Shown: in pieces, positions 5,267 through 6,889 of the stretch
Layout: every line of letters starts with the position of its first letter
Numbering within the stretch: the stretch's first letter is position 1
Assembly (NCBI GenBank): GCA_027041035.1
Contig: JALULB010000349.1
Span: forward strand, 1-6,889
Origin: Sedimenticola sp.
GTDB taxonomy: Bacteria; Pseudomonadota; Gammaproteobacteria; Chromatiales; Chromatiaceae
Direction of reading: 5' to 3'
DNA: 6,889 bases
Position numbers and translations under genes: made by a program
Notes under the pieces: generated by a model
The model's database searches: none
What the model was told of the DNA's origin: nothing
Seen by the model: the letters and a program-made list of their open reading frames with translations, nothing else

Positions 5267-6694
5267 TCAGTTGAACTGCGCGCTGTTCAACCACAGATGC
5301 GTCAGGATGCTGGCCGCATAGCCCAGCGCGATCACCGGCGCCCATTTCAGATGACCGAAGAAGGTGTACACGCCGCGCGCCTGGCCCATCAGCGCGACGC
5401 CGGCCGCCGAGCCGATCGACAGCAGGCTGCCGCCGACGCCGGCGGTCAGCGTCACCAGCAGCCACTGGCCCATGCTCATATCCGGGTTCATCGTCAACAC
5501 CGCGAACATCACCGGGATGTTGTCGACGATCGCCGACAGCAGGCCGACGATGACGTTCGCCCAGGTCGGGCCGAGACCGACATACATGGATTGCGAAATC
5601 ATCGCCAGATAGCCGATGAAGCCCAGGCCGCCGACACACAACACCACGCCATAGAAGAAGAACAGCGTATCCCATTCCGCGCGGGCGACCTTGGAGAACA
5701 CGTCGAAGGCCACCACGTCGCCCATCTGGCCGGCGTGCTCGACATCCAGCGGATCCAGATCCCGGTGGGCGGTCTTCTTCAGGAAGTAGCCGAACAATTG
5801 CAGGAAGGACAGGCCGGTGAGCATGCCGACGACCGGCGGCAGGTGCAGGAACTGGTGAAAGCAGACCGCCGTGATGATGGTGATCAGAAAAAGAAACACG
5901 ATACGCAACGCGCCGCGCTTCATCGGTACTTCCTCGCCGCCGGCCTCGGGTTGTTCGTTGGGCACGGCAAAGCTCATGATCAGCGCCGGCAGGCCCCAGT
6001 TGACGATCGCCGGGATGAACAGGTGGAAGAACGACCAGAAATCGACGATGCCCTCCGGCGTATGGATCACCTTCTGCCAGACCATCAGCGTGGTGATGTC
6101 GCCGAACGGGCTGAAGGCGCCGCCGGCGTTCGCCGCGACGACGATATTGATGCACGCCAGCAGAACGAACTTCGGCTTGCCGCCGCCGACCGCCATCACC
6201 ACCGCGCACATCAGCAATGCCGTGGTCAGGTTGTCCGCGACCGGCGAGATGAAGAATGCCAGCAGACCGGTGATCCAGAACAGCTTACGCAGCCCGAAGC
6301 CCTTGCGTATCAGCCACGAGCGCAGCGCCTCGAAGACATTGCGCTCGTCCATTGCATTGATATAGGTCATCGCGACGAGCAGGAACAGCATCAGCTCGGC
6401 GTATTCCAGCAGATTGTGACGCACCGCGTGCTCGGCCTCGGTCGGCACGCCATGCTGCACGTAGTACCAGCCGATCATGCCCCAGATGATGCCGGCCGCG
6501 AGGATCACCGGCTTGGACTTGCGCAGGTGGGTGAATTCCTCGCCGATCACCAGCGCGTAGGCCAGGCCGAAGACGGCCAAGGCGGTATAGCCGACCCAGT
6601 GGTGGGTCAGATCGAAATGGTTCGCGCCGCCCTCGCTGGCGAATGCCAGCAGCGGGGCAAACAGCAGCGCGACGAAAGTAAGCAGTTTGTTCAC
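5267..6694 (-). CDS. nhaD: Na+/H+ antiporter, NhaD type
   Basis: This 475-residue inner-membrane protein exports Na+ (and probably Li+) in exchange for H+, giving sodium and pH homeostasis. The chain opens with a hydrophobic segment (MNKLLTFVALLFAPLLAFAS), then ANHFDLTHHWVGY, and shows about a dozen hydrophobic segments typical of the ion transporter superfamily. Family hallmarks are Glu100, SPVADNLTT with Asp154-Asn155, VAANAGGAFSPFGDITT with Asn189, Asp199, Thr201 and Thr202, then Ser387 and Asn392 in LLSAIVDNIP, and Ser426 and Ser429 in LLSIGSAAG. As I recall the literature, the equivalent residues are reported as important in Vibrio cholerae NhaD, with matching or nearly matching numbers. 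Length is normal. The start is GTG at 6694, with GGAG (6705-6708) ten bases upstream, slightly far. The gene stands alone between a terminator-like hairpin upstream and its own strong terminator downstream. NhaD is commonest in marine and haloalkaliphilic bacteria, which hints at habitat only. The specific ions carried are inferred from the family. Confidence 0.95.
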   Translation of the reverse strand: MNKLLTFVALLFAPLLAFASEGGANHFDLTHHWVGYTALAVFGLAYALVIGEEFTHLRKSKPVILAAGIIWGMIGWYYVQHGVPTEAEHAVRHNLLEYAELMLFLLVAMTYINAMDERNVFEALRSWLIRKGFGLRKLFWITGLLAFFISPVADNLTTALLMCAVVMAVGGGKPKFVLLACINIVVAANAGGAFSPFGDITTLMVWQKVIHTPEGIVDFWSFFHLFIPAIVNWGLPALIMSFAVPNEQPEAGGEEVPMKRGALRIVFLFLITIITAVCFHQFLHLPPVVGMLTGLSFLQLFGYFLKKTAHRDLDPLDVEHAGQMGDVVAFDVFSKVARAEWDTLFFFYGVVLCVGGLGFIGYLAMISQSMYVGLGPTWANVIVGLLSAIVDNIPVMFAVLTMNPDMSMGQWLLVTLTAGVGGSLLSIGSAAGVALMGQARGVYTFFGHLKWAPVIALGYAASILTHLWLNSAQFN

Positions 6695-6773
6695 GATTAG
6701 GAGACTCCAATGCCAGATGGCGATTCTTGCGAGCGTATCGGCGGGAAGCCGGATACTTTAAATCAGGATGTCG

Positions 6774-6795
6774 AAAAAGCCCAACCCTGGGCTTT
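6774..6795 (-). terminator. Probable intrinsic terminator upstream of nhaD
   Basis: AAAGCCCA (6776-6783) and TGGGCTTT (6788-6795) form an 8-bp stem with a 4-base loop. On the minus strand the stem runs directly into a five-T tract (complement of 6774-6778). The plus-strand side has only three T residues. It most likely ends a minus-strand transcript from a gene to the right of the window. If the nhaD promoter lies further right, it would instead be a leader attenuator. Confidence 0.65.
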
Positions 6796-6889
6796 CTGGA
6801 CTCTGAAGCGGAAAATGCGATTTCCCGTTTCCCCCATTCTCAGTGACTTGCGGTCAGGGGAAATGGCCGCGCTTCCGTGCGCGGCTGAC
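6796..6889. other. Non-coding right end with a GC-rich stem-loop
   Basis: No reading frame is convincing here. GCCGCGC (6866-6872) and GCGCGGC (6879-6885) form a 7-bp stem with the loop TTCCGT; neither strand has a T-run after it, so it is not a clear terminator. The stretch may be the 3' tail of an off-window gene or an upstream region of nhaD. No confident nhaD promoter was found: TTTAAA and GATACG 17 bases apart on the minus strand, left of the 6774 hairpin, match the consensus only weakly. Confidence 0.4.

Noticed and set aside
5094..6209. 371-codon minus-strand frame overlapping nhaD and pepN
   Set aside because: It is an out-of-frame shadow of nhaD that runs through the nhaD terminator. 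Its translation is Arg/Gly-rich low-complexity text without domains.
5297..6700. 467-codon open frame on the plus strand opposite nhaD
   Set aside because: It is the antisense frame of a strongly conserved membrane protein. Its translation is rich in Arg, His, Gln and Asp with no recognisable domain, as expected for a shadow of GC-rich codons.
6700..6708. Palindrome GGAGACTCC over the nhaD ribosome binding site
   Set aside because: The two GGAG/CTCC arms are only one base apart and cannot fold into a hairpin, so it is not good evidence for ribosome-site sequestration.
1..6889. Defence systems, CRISPR arrays, insertion sequences, tRNA or rRNA genes, prophage remnants
   Set aside because: No direct-repeat arrays, transposase-like frames, tRNA-like folds or phage-type genes were seen. 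The coding density and gene content are those of a normal core chromosomal region.

Overview
This window is a compact, GC-rich, bacterial chromosomal segment in which every recognisable gene lies on the minus strand. The gene content fits a gammaproteobacterium with an aerobic or facultative respiratory chain: an E. coli-type PepN aminopeptidase with catalytic residues at a constant offset of +7, a Vibrio-type NhaD Na+/H+ antiporter, a cytochrome c4, a small c553-type cytochrome, and a short CbiX-type chelatase. A marine, saline or alkaline, possibly sulfur-oxidising lineage would fit NhaD plus cytochrome c4. That is inference from gene content, because there is no rRNA or other phylogenetic marker here.

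Layout, read in the direction of transcription (right to left). (1) 6696-6889 is non-coding. It holds a minus-strand terminator-like hairpin (6774-6795) and a second GC-rich stem-loop (6866-6885), then the leader of nhaD. (2) nhaD (5267-6694, GTG start) is a stand-alone transporter gene closed by a strong 15-bp hairpin terminator (5212-5249). (3) Directly after that hairpin a candidate promoter (-10 at 5190-5195) feeds a three-gene operon: pepN (2503-5157), cbiX (2123-2506) and a secreted SUMF1/FGE-fold protein (1323-2126). The operon is joined by two 4-base stop/start overlaps (GTGA and ATGA), so translation is probably coupled. (4) After a 136-base gap with a candidate promoter (1263-1291) comes a two-gene cytochrome operon: a monoheme c553-type cytochrome (881-1186) and a diheme cytochrome c4 (181-783). 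They are separated by 97 bases containing a 12-bp hairpin with no T-tract. A canonical intrinsic terminator (132-157) follows cytochrome c4. (5) 1-131 is non-coding and holds inverted repeats built on TTACA/TGTAA; the same 7-base word recurs in the candidate promoter of the cytochrome operon.

Functional picture. The cytochromes are periplasmic electron carriers that probably feed a terminal oxidase. NhaD exports Na+ in exchange for protons. PepN trims peptides in the cytoplasm. CbiX inserts metal into a sirohydrochlorin-type tetrapyrrole. The SUMF1-fold protein is exported, rich in cysteine, and lacks the two active-site cysteines of true formylglycine-generating enzymes, so its job is unknown. 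Most of the window is ordinary core metabolism. The parts that merit a second look are the SUMF1-like protein and its coupling to cbiX and pepN, the close relationship between the c553 cytochrome and the first domain of cytochrome c4, and the intercistronic hairpin. I see no defence system, CRISPR array, mobile element, tRNA or rRNA.
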